Assembly (NCBI RefSeq): GCF_028607085.1
Contig: NZ_CP117411.1
Span: forward strand, 1,426,001 to 1,490,000
Source: Sphingomonas naphthae
Lineage (GTDB): Bacteria > Pseudomonadota > Alphaproteobacteria > Sphingomonadales > Sphingomonadaceae
Direction: 5' to 3'
DNA: 64,000 bases
Shown in pieces: positions 43,875 to 52,737 of the stretch; position 1 is the first letter of the stretch; each line of letters starts with the position of its first letter. The position numbers and the translations under genes were made by a program. The notes beneath the pieces were generated by a model. It had not been told where the DNA came from. It searched no databases and worked only from the letters and a program-made list of their open reading frames with translations.

Positions 43875-45323
43875 ATGCCGGCGACCGCGACCCACCCCGA
43901 TCTGCTCGAAAAAATCGCGGTTGCCGTAGGGGCGGGCGCGATCGAGGCCGATCCCGCCGCGATGGCGCCGTGGCTGACCGACTGGCGCGGCCGCTATACG
44001 GGCCGGGCGCTGGCGATCGTCTCGCCGCGCGATGCCGCCGGGGTGCAGGCGGTCGTGCGGATCGCGGGCGCGGCCGGGATCGCGATCGTGCCGCAGGGGG
44101 GCAACACATCGATGGTGGCGGGCGCCACCCCGCCGGTCGATCGCCCCGCCATCCTCCTGTCGCTCCGCCGCATGACCCGCATCCGCGCGCTATCGCCGGA
44201 GGACGGGATCGCCGTGGCCGAGGGCGGCGTGATCCTGGCCGACCTGCACGCCGCCGCCGAGGGGATCGGCCGCCGCTTCCCGCTGTCGCTCGCCGCCAAG
44301 GGCAGCGCCACGATCGGCGGGCTGATCGCCACCAACGCCGGCGGCACGCAGGTGCTCCGCTTCGGCACGATGCGCAGCCTGGTGCTGGGGATCGAGGCGG
44401 TGCTGGCGGACGGATCGCTGTTCGAGGGGCTGTCGGCGCTCCGCAAGGACAATCGCGGCTATGATCTGCGCCAGCTGCTGGCGGGATCGGAAGGCACGCT
44501 CGGCATCGTCACCGCCGCCAGCCTGCGGCTGGTGCCGGCGGCGGCGCGGCGCGCGGTCGGCTGGGTCGGGCTCGGCTCGCCGCAGGATGCGCTCACCCTG
44601 TTGCGCCAGCTGGAGGATGCGCTGGGCGACGCCATCGAGAGTTTCGAGATCCTCCCCCGCGACGCGCTGGCGCTGGTGCTGGCCCACATCCCCGGCACCC
44701 GCGCGCCGCTGGCGGAGGACCATCCGTGGCAGGTGCTGGTCGAGGCCACAGCGCCCGCCAGTGGCGGCGATATCGCCGAGATGCTCACCGCCTCGCTGGC
44801 GCAGGCGATCGATAGCGGCCTTGCCCGCGACGCCACCGTCGCCGCCAGCGAGGCGCAGGCCGAAGCGCTGTGGAAATTGCGCGAGAGCGTGTCGGAGGCC
44901 GAGCGGGTCGACGGCGCCGCCGCCAAGCATGACGTGTCGGTGCCCGTCTCGGCCATGCCCGCCTTCCTGCATTTGGCGCGCGGGCAGGTGGAGGCGGCCT
45001 TCCCCGGCGCACGCGTGCTCGCCTTCGGCCATCTCGGTGACGGCAACGTCCATTTCAACGTGCGGCCCCCGACGGGCGACACGGGCTGGTTCGCGCGGGA
45101 GGGCGGGGCGGTCAGCCGGTTCGTCCACGATCTGGTCATGGCGGAGGGCGGATCGATCTCGGCCGAACATGGCATCGGCCAGCTGAAGCTCGCCGAATTC
45201 GTGCGGACGGCCGATCCGGTGCGGCTGGCTGCGATGCGTGCGATCAAGGCGGCGCTCGATCCGCGCGGCTTGCTCAACCCCGGCAAGCTCCTGCCCCTTG
45301 CGGAAATCGGCCCGGCGCAATAG
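43875..45323 (+). CDS. FAD-linked oxidase, D-2-hydroxyacid dehydrogenase type
   Basis: A 482-residue flavoprotein of the GlcD/D2HGDH family. The N-terminal FAD-binding PCMH domain has VPQGGNTSMVAGATP and TIGGLIATNAGGTQVLRFG. The C-terminal FAD-oxidase domain has FGHLGDGNVHFNV, which carries the metal-binding histidines, and SAEHGIGQLKL. D-2-hydroxyglutarate or D-lactate is a likely substrate, but they cannot be told apart from sequence. The start is uncertain: ATG at 43848 is also in frame, and neither has a good Shine-Dalgarno. Confidence 0.88.
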   Translation: MPATATHPDLLEKIAVAVGAGAIEADPAAMAPWLTDWRGRYTGRALAIVSPRDAAGVQAVVRIAGAAGIAIVPQGGNTSMVAGATPPVDRPAILLSLRRMTRIRALSPEDGIAVAEGGVILADLHAAAEGIGRRFPLSLAAKGSATIGGLIATNAGGTQVLRFGTMRSLVLGIEAVLADGSLFEGLSALRKDNRGYDLRQLLAGSEGTLGIVTAASLRLVPAAARRAVGWVGLGSPQDALTLLRQLEDALGDAIESFEILPRDALALVLAHIPGTRAPLAEDHPWQVLVEATAPASGGDIAEMLTASLAQAIDSGLARDATVAASEAQAEALWKLRESVSEAERVDGAAAKHDVSVPVSAMPAFLHLARGQVEAAFPGARVLAFGHLGDGNVHFNVRPPTGDTGWFAREGGAVSRFVHDLVMAEGGSISAEHGIGQLKLAEFVRTADPVRLAAMRAIKAALDPRGLLNPGKLLPLAEIGPAQ

Positions 45324-45386
45324 AGCGCCGCTTCGCGCGCGGGGCACCGGCCAGGCGCCCCAACCAACACCTCCGGAGTTTGTTTC

Positions 45387-46196
45387 ATGGCCAGCCAGCC
45401 GCTTCCGATGCTCTACAACGAGCTGACGCCGCTTTCGAGCAGCGTCCACGCCGACTGGAAGGCGCGGAGCATCAATTCGCTGCATTTCCTGAAGGGCCAC
45501 CACATGGTCCCGCTGGCGGCGGAAGAGTTCATCGATGCCGGCCGCTCCTATCCGATCATCTTCTCGGATGGTGACGAGATCATCCCGCTGGCGCTGATGG
45601 GCCTGAACGAAGGCTTCAACACCTTCGTCAACGAAGAGGGCCAGCTGGCCGACGACGTGTACCTGCCGGCCTATGTTCGCCGCTTCCCCTACATGCTCGT
45701 CCGCATGTCGCAGAACGACACCGACACGCTGACCTTGTGCTTCGATTCGACCCCCGGCACGATCGGCCCCGATATCGAGGGCTTCGCCTTCTTCGAGAAT
45801 GGCGAGCCGACGCAGGAATCGAAGGACATCCTGGCCTTCTGCGAATCCTTCGAGGTCGCCGGCCAGAAGAGCGTCGCCTTCACGCAGGAACTGAAGGAAC
45901 TGGGCCTGCTGACCGACGGCGAGTTCACCTTCCAGCTGGAAGGCCGCGAGGAGCCCTTCATCTATCGCGGCTTCCGCATCGTCGACGAGAAGAAGCTGTT
46001 CGAGCTGCGCGGCGATCAGCTGCGCAAGCTCAACCAGTCGGGCGCGCTGTCGCTGATCTACGCGCACCTCTTCTCGCTGCGCCTGATCAACATGGTGTTC
46101 CAGCGCCAGCTGGTGCAGAATCCGGACTTCGCCCGCTCGATCGGCCTGGAAGTGCGCCGCGCCGACGAGGTGCTGGACCAGACCGCCGACGCCTGA
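45387..46196 (+). CDS. SapC family protein
   Basis: A 269-residue protein matching the SapC family, named from a Campylobacter S-layer locus but widespread and of uncertain function. The family pattern is visible in SLHFLKGHHMVPLAAEEFID, SYPIIFSDGDEIIPLALMGL and LPAYVRRFPYMLVR. No signal peptide is seen. Its context (FAD oxidase upstream, a strong terminator downstream) gives no function. Codon use is clean and biased, suggesting high expression. Confidence 0.85.
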   Translation: MASQPLPMLYNELTPLSSSVHADWKARSINSLHFLKGHHMVPLAAEEFIDAGRSYPIIFSDGDEIIPLALMGLNEGFNTFVNEEGQLADDVYLPAYVRRFPYMLVRMSQNDTDTLTLCFDSTPGTIGPDIEGFAFFENGEPTQESKDILAFCESFEVAGQKSVAFTQELKELGLLTDGEFTFQLEGREEPFIYRGFRIVDEKKLFELRGDQLRKLNQSGALSLIYAHLFSLRLINMVFQRQLVQNPDFARSIGLEVRRADEVLDQTADA

Positions 46197-46240
46197 TCGG
46201 CTGACTGTTACTGAAAAATCACATCCATAACGAATTTTTC

Positions 46241-46275
46241 AGCCGCCGGGGGGTTGCGCCTCCCCGGCGGCTTTC
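46241..46275 (+). terminator. Hairpin terminator after sapC
   Basis: The stem AGCCGCCGGGG (46241-46251) pairs with CCCCGGCGGCT (46262-46272) and is followed by TTT. It starts 45 bp after the sapC stop. Confidence 0.8.
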
Positions 46276-46282
46276 CTATCTG

Positions 46283-46396
46283 GAGGGTGCGTCGGGCTGT
46301 GTCCCCCCTTTCGCGGTTCGGCGCTAACGCACCCTCGGGTGCGTTCCTCCCTGAACCTTGGCCACTCCGTGTGAAAACACGGGGTGGTTCTTTTTT
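46283..46396 (+). ncRNA. Candidate structured small RNA with intrinsic terminator
   Basis: GAGGGTGCGT (46283-46292) can pair perfectly with ACGCACCCTC (46327-46336). The same downstream strand can instead pair with GGGTGCGT at 46337-46344, so two mutually exclusive folds exist. A loop with TTCCTCC (anti-Shine-Dalgarno-like) follows. A true terminator then comes at 46362-46396: CCACTCCGTGT, GAAA loop, ACACGGGGTGG, then a T-run. No plus-strand gene follows, so it could be an sRNA or a 3'-UTR product of sapC. Transcription and identity are unproven. Confidence 0.4.
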
Positions 46397-46633
46397 GTGG
46401 GTCACCTGATCCTCCCCGGCACTGGGAGGGGACCAGCCGAAGGCGGTGGAGGGGCATTACCCCGAAGCGCAGCGCGTGCGAATAGTGTCTCCATCACCGC
46501 GTGCCGCCACCTCTCCCGTACCGGGCAAACCAGAAAGCCGCTGTTCTACAGGCACCCACCCGTGCCCACCGCGAATCCCCCCACAAGGGAAGGCGGCAAA
46601 AACCGGGCTGCAGGATGTCAACCTTCGCCGGGC
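46397..46633. other. Non-coding gap before trpE, with REP-like repeat
   Basis: No gene is seen. At about 46412-46455 there is a CTCCCCGGCACTGGGAGGGG-type palindromic repeat, a pattern common between genes in sphingomonads. The rest is GC-rich and unstructured to the eye. Confidence 0.6.
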
Positions 46634-48145
46634 TTACTGCCCGAACCCGGCCTCGCCGGCGCGGGCCAGCGCCTCGCGGGCGGCGGCGATGAGGGCGCCG
46701 GCCTTGGCTTCGCATTCGCGCTGTTCGGAGGCGGGGTCGCTGTCGGCGACGATGCCGGCGCCGGCCTGGACGTGCATCATCCCGTCCTTCACCACCGCCG
46801 TGCGCAGCACGATGCAGCTGTCCATCGACCCATCCGGCGAGAAATAGCCGACGCCGCCGGCATAGGCGCCGCGGGTTTCGGGTTCGAGTTCGGCGATGAT
46901 CTCGCACGCCCGCACCTTGGGTGCGCCCGAGACGGTGCCCGCCGGGAAGCCCGCGAACAAGGCATCGAGCGCGTCCTTCGCGGGATCGAGCCGGCCGACC
47001 ACGTTCGACACGATGTGCATCACATGGCTGTAGAGTTCGACGGTGTAGCTGTCGGTCACCCGCACCGTGCCCGCCGCCGCGACCCGGCCGACATCGTTGC
47101 GGCCGAGATCGAGCAGCATCAGATGCTCGGCGCGCTCCTTCGGATCGGCCAGCAATTCCTCGCGAAGATCGGCATCCTCGGCCGCCGTCTTGCCACGCGG
47201 CCGGGTGCCCGCGATCGGGCGGATCGTGACCTCGTTGTCGCGCACCCGGACGAGGATTTCGGGACTGGAGCCCGTCAGCGCGAAGCCCGGCAGGTCGAGG
47301 TGGTAGAGGAAGGGCGACGGGTTGATCCGTCGCAGCGCGCGGTACAGATCGAGCGGCGGGAGCGGGAAGGGGGCGGAGAAACGCTGCGCCAGCACCACCT
47401 GAAAGATGTCGCCCGCGCCGATATAGTCCTTCGCCCGCGCGACCATCTCGCCATAGCGGCCGGGCGCCAGCTGCGGCACCGGATCGAGAGTGGTGACGTC
47501 GGTTCCCGTGCGCCGGCCATCCGGCAGCGGCGCGGCGAGGCGCGCGGCGGTCGTTTCGATCCGCTCGACGGCGGCGGCGACGGCGGCCTGCGGGTCGGCG
47601 GCACTCCACACGGGGGCGACGAGGAACAGTTCGTCGGCCAGCCGGTCGAACACCAACACAACCGTCGGCCGCACGAACAGCATGTCGGGTAGGTCGAGCG
47701 GGTTGGCCGGCGGGCGCGGCAGGGTCTCGACCAGCCCGATCGTCTCATAGGCGAAATAGCCCACGAAGCAGGCGAGCGCGGGGGGCAGGCCCTCGGGCAC
47801 GTCCACCCGGCATTCCGCCACCAGCGCGCGGAAGGCGGCGAGCGGTTCGGCGCCGGCGGGCTCGAAGGCGGCGGCATCGTCCAGCCAGCGGCGATTGGTC
47901 TCGGCCACGCCATCGGCGAGGCGGAAAACCAGATCGGGCGCGATGCCGAGCAGCGAATAGCGGCCGCGCGTGGCCCCGCCCTCGACCGATTCGAGCAGGA
48001 AATCGCCCCGGCCCGGCTCGACCAGCTTGAGCGCGGCGGCGATCGGCGTGTCCACGTCGGCGATCTGGCGGCGCCAGACCAGCGCCGGCCGGCCGGCGGC
48101 CAGCGCCGCGACGGCGGCGCGATCGTCGGGCTGCGGGCGGTTCAC
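46634..48145 (-). CDS. trpE: Anthranilate synthase component I
   Basis: Converts chorismate to anthranilate with the glutamine-amidotransferase partner TrpG, first step of tryptophan synthesis. It has 503 residues. Feedback-site residues lie in LLESVEGG near residue 50. The catalytic chorismate-binding domain has GDIFQVVLAQRFS, GSSPEILV, PIAGTRPRG, LLDLGRNDVGRV, and SGAPKVRACEIIAELEPETRGAYAGGVGYF. It follows ppiD by 10 bp. trpG and trpD, which often follow trpE, are not in the window; a non-coding repeat region follows instead. Confidence 0.95.
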   Translation of the reverse strand: MNRPQPDDRAAVAALAAGRPALVWRRQIADVDTPIAAALKLVEPGRGDFLLESVEGGATRGRYSLLGIAPDLVFRLADGVAETNRRWLDDAAAFEPAGAEPLAAFRALVAECRVDVPEGLPPALACFVGYFAYETIGLVETLPRPPANPLDLPDMLFVRPTVVLVFDRLADELFLVAPVWSAADPQAAVAAAVERIETTAARLAAPLPDGRRTGTDVTTLDPVPQLAPGRYGEMVARAKDYIGAGDIFQVVLAQRFSAPFPLPPLDLYRALRRINPSPFLYHLDLPGFALTGSSPEILVRVRDNEVTIRPIAGTRPRGKTAAEDADLREELLADPKERAEHLMLLDLGRNDVGRVAAAGTVRVTDSYTVELYSHVMHIVSNVVGRLDPAKDALDALFAGFPAGTVSGAPKVRACEIIAELEPETRGAYAGGVGYFSPDGSMDSCIVLRTAVVKDGMMHVQAGAGIVADSDPASEQRECEAKAGALIAAAREALARAGEAGFGQ

Positions 48146-48155
48146 CTCAGGCTCG

Positions 48156-50105
48156 TCACTGCGCCGGTTGGGCGGGGGCGACCGCGCCGGTCAGCTCGCC
48201 GCGCAGCTTGAGGATCGCCTGCTCGTTGCGCTTCACGCCCACCGCCGTGCGGGCGCTGGCGGCCAGCTGCTCGATCAGCTCGTTGGAGATGGCGCGGGCC
48301 AAATCGCCCCGGAACTGTGTCAGCAGCCGCGGCACCGGCGTCACGTCGCCCGGCTCGATCAGATTGGCCTGGATGACGTAGAAGCCCTGATCGTTGGGCA
48401 GCGGCAGCAGCTGGGTCTTGCCCTTGCCCAGCGTGAACAGGAATTGCAGCGGCGGCGCGGCCTGGCCGGCGCGCTCCAGATCCATGCGGCGGGCATTGAC
48501 GGGCTGCGGCGGCTTCAGGCCGAGGTTGGCGGCGGCGATCGACTGGGCCAGCGGCATCCCCTTGTTGGCGCGATCGACGATCTGCTGCGCGACCGCCTTG
48601 GCCTTGGCGGCGGCGCGGCGGACCATGATGTCGCGCACCACCGATTCGCGCACCTTGGCGAGCGGCTGCGGCGCCGATGGCACGACATTGCCGAGTGCCA
48701 GCACCGCATATTTCTTGGTCGCGCCCAGCGCCTCGACGGTCGGGGCGTCGCCCGGCGTCGCATCGAAGGCGGGCTTCAGCAGCGACGCCAGTTCGGGCGG
48801 AAGCTGGTAATCGGGCTGCTCGGGCGCGACGCCGGCCTGCACCAGCGGCGGGGTGGTCGCCGCCGTCAGCTTTTCCTTGGCGACCGCCTCGTCGAAGGTG
48901 GCGCCGCCGGACAGCGCATCCTCCAGCCGGTTGACCTTGTCGGCCAGCAGGCTCTCGGCCTTCTTCGCCTCCAAGGTGGTGGTCAGTTCGGCGCGGGCCT
49001 GATCCAGCGACTTGCCCGCGACCTGGGTGGCCGACACGATATGGACGACGTGCCAGCCGAAGTCCGACTTGATCGGATCGGTCACGCTGCCGGTCGGCGC
49101 GGCGTAGGCTGCGGTGGCGACGGCGGGGCTGGCGAGCTTGGCGAGCGCGGGCTTGGTGTCGGCGGCGACGGCGATATCGCCCGCCGCGAAGCCGGCGCCT
49201 TGCGCGGCGGCGGCGAAGGCGGTGCCCCCGCGCACCTTGGCGACCAGCGCGCGGGCGGCGGCCTGATCCTGGAGGATCACCTGCTGCACGGTGCGCTTCT
49301 CGCTCGGCGCATAGGTCGCGGCGGCGGCCTTGTAGGCGGCGGCGATCTCGGCCTCGCTCGGCTTGGCCTGCGCCGTCACGCTCTCCGGCCCGAACAAGGC
49401 GTAGCGCAGGCTGCGGCGCTCGGGCAGCGTGTAGTGCGTGATGTCGCGCTTGTAGGCGGCGGCGATCTCGGCGGCGGTCGGCTGCGGGCCTTCCGGCATG
49501 GTCGCGGTCGGCACCGCGCCGATCAGCCCCTCGCGCCGCTCGAGCAGCAGCGAGGCGTAAGGCCTGGCGAGGCCGGGCGCGACGGTCAGCCCGCTCGCGA
49601 TCGGCACCAGCACCTGGCGGCGAATGATGTCCGACTTGAGATCGGCGCGCAGCTGCGCCTCGGTCAGCCGCTGGCGGGCGAGGATGGCGAGCATGGCGTT
49701 TCGATCGAACTGGCCGGTGGGGCCGTAGAAGGCCGGGATACTGGCGATCTCGCCGTCGATCAGCCGCTTGCTGGCGACGAAGCCCTGCTTTTCCGCCCAC
49801 CGCTCGATCGCGAGGCCATTGATCGACTGGTCGATCAACTGGCTGTAGCCGCCCTGCGCCACATAGGCCGCCATGGTCGCCTGCGGATTCTGCTGCGCGG
49901 CCTGCTGCACCTCGCCCTGCGCGCGCTGGCGCATGTCGTCGGCCGACAGGTCGGTCCCGCCGACCGTCGCGACCGAATTGGCGCCCCCGCCGCCGGAGAA
50001 CATCGATCCGGTATCGATGCCCGTCACGGCAAAGGCGAGCATGATGAGGCCGAGGAGCGCGACGACGATCCAGGAGGACAGGGCACGGCGGAAGAAAGCA
50101 AGCAT
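48156..50105 (-). CDS. ppiD: Membrane-anchored periplasmic chaperone/peptidyl-prolyl isomerase, PpiD-like
   Basis: A 649-residue protein anchored by one N-terminal membrane segment (residues about 11-28, VVALLGLIMLAFAVTGID), with the rest periplasmic. The SurA-N-like chaperone region follows. A parvulin-type rotamase domain lies near residues 240-350 and includes SEKRTVQQVIL and PIKSDFGWHVVHI. The domain order matches PpiD/SurA-family folding factors working near the Sec translocon. The ATG at 50105 (MLAFFRRAL) suits the family; in-frame ATGs at 50117 and 50141 are alternatives. It lies 10 bp upstream of trpE on the same strand. Confidence 0.88.
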   Translation of the reverse strand: MLAFFRRALSSWIVVALLGLIMLAFAVTGIDTGSMFSGGGGANSVATVGGTDLSADDMRQRAQGEVQQAAQQNPQATMAAYVAQGGYSQLIDQSINGLAIERWAEKQGFVASKRLIDGEIASIPAFYGPTGQFDRNAMLAILARQRLTEAQLRADLKSDIIRRQVLVPIASGLTVAPGLARPYASLLLERREGLIGAVPTATMPEGPQPTAAEIAAAYKRDITHYTLPERRSLRYALFGPESVTAQAKPSEAEIAAAYKAAAATYAPSEKRTVQQVILQDQAAARALVAKVRGGTAFAAAAQGAGFAAGDIAVAADTKPALAKLASPAVATAAYAAPTGSVTDPIKSDFGWHVVHIVSATQVAGKSLDQARAELTTTLEAKKAESLLADKVNRLEDALSGGATFDEAVAKEKLTAATTPPLVQAGVAPEQPDYQLPPELASLLKPAFDATPGDAPTVEALGATKKYAVLALGNVVPSAPQPLAKVRESVVRDIMVRRAAAKAKAVAQQIVDRANKGMPLAQSIAAANLGLKPPQPVNARRMDLERAGQAAPPLQFLFTLGKGKTQLLPLPNDQGFYVIQANLIEPGDVTPVPRLLTQFRGDLARAISNELIEQLAASARTAVGVKRNEQAILKLRGELTGAVAPAQPAQ

Positions 50106-50268
50106 GGCGCCGCGCATAGAGAAGGCGGGGGAGGGCTTCAAGCGCGGTGCGCGTCATCCGCCCGCCGCCGAACGCCGAAGTATCCGTCATTGCGAGCGTG
50201 TCGCGCATGTTGCGTCGCGGCGCTGCCCGAGGCTAGGGCAGGGGCACATGCCACACGAGGGGGACATA

Positions 50269-51012
50269 ATGGCCAATCGCAAGCTGATCGCCGGCAACTG
50301 GAAGATGAACGGGTCGCTGGCAGCCCTGGCCGAGATCGACGCGATTGGCGCGGCGGCGGCGGCCAATCCGGCGGTCGATGTCGCGATCTGCCCGCCCTTC
50401 ACCCTGATCGCGCCCGCCGCCGGGCGCGGCGTGGCGATCGGTTCGCAGGATTGCCATGCCGCCGCCAAGGGCGCGCACACCGGCTGCGTATCGGCGACGC
50501 TGCTGATCGAGGCGGGCGCCACCTATGCGATCGTCGGCCATTCCGAGCGCCGGCAGGACCAGCATGAGACCGACGCCGAAGTGCGCGCCAAGGCCGAGGC
50601 GGCGATCACCGGCGGCCTGATCGCGATCGTCTGCGTCGGCGAGACCGAGGCCGAGCGCGACGCCGGCAACGCCGTTAGCGTTGTCGAGGGCCAGCTCACC
50701 GGCTCCGTCCCGCCCGCCGGCACCGCCGCGACCCTGGTGGTGGCCTATGAGCCCGTCTGGGCGATCGGCACCGGCCGCACGCCGTCCGTGGCCGATGTGG
50801 CCGACATGCACGCCGCGATCCGCGCCAAGCTGGTCGCGCTGCTCGGCGCCGAAGGGCCGGGCGTACGCATCCTCTATGGCGGATCGATGAACCCGAAGAA
50901 TGCCGCCGAGCTGCTGGCGGTGCCGGATGTGGACGGCGGCCTCGTCGGCGGGGCGAGCCTGACGGCGGCGCAGTTCGTACCGATCATCGAGGCGGGCGCC
51001 GCCCTCGGCTGA
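50269..51012 (+). CDS. tpiA: Triose-phosphate isomerase
   Basis: Interconverts dihydroxyacetone phosphate and glyceraldehyde 3-phosphate. It has 247 residues. The substrate lysine is K12 in AGNWKMN, the electrophile H91 is in IVGHSERR, and the base E161 is in YEPVWAIGTG. The phosphate-binding loop is LYGGSMNPKNA. A GAGGGGG Shine-Dalgarno precedes the ATG. It is divergent from ppiD and convergent with the ABC exporter gene, 21 bp away. Confidence 0.96.
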   Translation: MANRKLIAGNWKMNGSLAALAEIDAIGAAAAANPAVDVAICPPFTLIAPAAGRGVAIGSQDCHAAAKGAHTGCVSATLLIEAGATYAIVGHSERRQDQHETDAEVRAKAEAAITGGLIAIVCVGETEAERDAGNAVSVVEGQLTGSVPPAGTAATLVVAYEPVWAIGTGRTPSVADVADMHAAIRAKLVALLGAEGPGVRILYGGSMNPKNAAELLAVPDVDGGLVGGASLTAAQFVPIIEAGAALG

Positions 51013-51033
51013 GCCCCGAACGCACGGAAAGGG

Positions 51034-52737
51034 TCAGGCGGCCGCTATCCGGCCGTCTCGGCGGCGCTCCACCAGCCGCCCTTCGACCAGATCGACGATC
51101 CGGTCGGCCTCGGCCAGCATCCCCGGATCGTGTGTCGCCACCACGATCGTCGGGCGGTCCGCCGCCTGAAGCAGCCGGGTCACCAGCAAGGCCGTCGCGG
51201 CGGTGTCGAGGTGATTGGTCGGCTCGTCGAGCAGGAGCAGTTCGGGGTCGGCGATCAGCGCGCGGGCGATGGCGATGCGCTGGCGCTCGCCGCCCGACAG
51301 CATCTGGCCCCGGTCGCCCATCCGGGCCTCGATCCCGCCGGTGAGCCGCGCCAGCACCGGATCGAGCGCGGCGAGGTGGATCGCCCGCTCCAGCGCCAAC
51401 GGATCGACCGCATCGCGCCCGAAGCAGATATTCTCGCGCACCGTCCCGTGGAAGAAGGCCGGATGCTGCGGCACGAAGCCGATCCGCCGCCGCCACGCCG
51501 CCCCGTCGATCCCCGCAAGGTCTTGCCCGTCTAGCCGCACAATGCCGCTGTCGGGCACCTGTAGCCCGGCGATCAGTTCCAGCACCGTCGTCTTGCCGAC
51601 GCCGTTGGGCGCGGCCAGCGCGAGGATTTCACGGTCGCCGAGGGCAAGGCTCTGGCCCGACAGGATGAGGCGCGGGCCGAAGGCGAAGGATACCGCGTCC
51701 AGCGACACCCGCCTGCGCCCCTCCGGCACGCCGCCGCCGCCCGCCACGTCCTCGCGGCCGATCGCGCGAAACTCGGCGAGCCGCAGCAGCGCCTCGTCGC
51801 CGCTCATCAGCACCGGCACCGCGTTGATGATCGACGTCATCGCCGAATTGATCTGGGTCGAAGCGATGACGAAGGCACCCAGCGCACCGAGGCTCAACAT
51901 GTCCCGCGCCACGGCGATCCCGCCGGCGATCAGCAGCACGACGGCGATCAGGCTTGTCACCAGCATGTTGGTCTGGCTGTTGGCGACGCCCGCCAGCACC
52001 ATCCGCGTGCCCGCCTGCGCCAGCGCATCGACGGTGCGGCGGTGGCCCGCCTGCTGGTGCGCTTCCGTGCCCTGGGCGCGGACGACGGGCAGCATCTCGA
52101 CCGTATGCTGCGTACCGATGTTGAAATCCTCATAGGCGGCCTGAAAGCTCTTGATCGATCGCCGCAGCCGCTTGGCGCTCGCCCGCGCGATCCAGCGCAG
52201 AAGCGGCGTCAGGATCAGGAACAGGCCGGCCAGCAGCGGCGATATGGCGATCAGCACGCCGGCATATACCAGCACCGGCAGGACCGCGGGCGCCACCGTG
52301 GACAGCAGCGCCTGGGTCAGCAATTCCACCCGTTCGGTCTCGTTGACGATCCGGCCGTTGGCGCGCGCGCCCTCCAGCGCGCCATGATCGCGCCAGCGCA
52401 GCCGGTGCAGCCGGGCGATCAGATCGGCGCGCATGGCCGCCGTGGTCGCGCGGATCGCGGGAACCGAGCGGTGGGCAAACAGTAGCACGCACGCCGCCGA
52501 CAGCACCCGTGCCGCGAAGATGCCGCCGCCGGCCAGCAACAGCAGGCCGATGGCCCGCGCCGGGATCGCGACATCGAGAGCGTAGCGCAGCAGCCACAGC
52601 GCGGGCAGCGTCAGCAGCGCGACGAAGGCGCTCGGCACCACGGCGGTCGCCAGCATCGCCGGCCGGGCGCGCAGATAGGCGAGATACCAGCGCCACGCCG
52701 CGCGCCGCGCGGGGGGCGGTTCAGCGGAGCCGTCCAC
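51034..52737 (-). CDS. ABC exporter, fused membrane and ATPase domains
   Basis: A 567-residue half-transporter. The six-helix membrane domain occupies about residues 20-310. The ATPase domain has Walker A APNGVGKTT, the Q-loop VPQHPAFFHGTVRENI, signature LSGGERQR, Walker B LLLLDEPTNHLD, and the H-loop ATHDPGML. It lacks an N-terminal C39 peptidase domain, so it would not trim a leader peptide itself. Its size and type fit the exporters of lasso-peptide and similar loci. Its start overlaps the end of the nucleotidyltransferase gene by 17 bp, so they are co-transcribed. Substrate unknown. Confidence 0.9.
   Translation of the reverse strand: MDGSAEPPPARRAAWRWYLAYLRARPAMLATAVVPSAFVALLTLPALWLLRYALDVAIPARAIGLLLLAGGGIFAARVLSAACVLLFAHRSVPAIRATTAAMRADLIARLHRLRWRDHGALEGARANGRIVNETERVELLTQALLSTVAPAVLPVLVYAGVLIAISPLLAGLFLILTPLLRWIARASAKRLRRSIKSFQAAYEDFNIGTQHTVEMLPVVRAQGTEAHQQAGHRRTVDALAQAGTRMVLAGVANSQTNMLVTSLIAVVLLIAGGIAVARDMLSLGALGAFVIASTQINSAMTSIINAVPVLMSGDEALLRLAEFRAIGREDVAGGGGVPEGRRRVSLDAVSFAFGPRLILSGQSLALGDREILALAAPNGVGKTTVLELIAGLQVPDSGIVRLDGQDLAGIDGAAWRRRIGFVPQHPAFFHGTVRENICFGRDAVDPLALERAIHLAALDPVLARLTGGIEARMGDRGQMLSGGERQRIAIARALIADPELLLLDEPTNHLDTAATALLVTRLLQAADRPTIVVATHDPGMLAEADRIVDLVEGRLVERRRDGRIAAA

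Noticed and set aside
46208-46405. 65-codon minus frame downstream of sapC
   Set aside because: It is the reverse of two hairpin terminators and a structured region; no ribosome-binding site or protein features.
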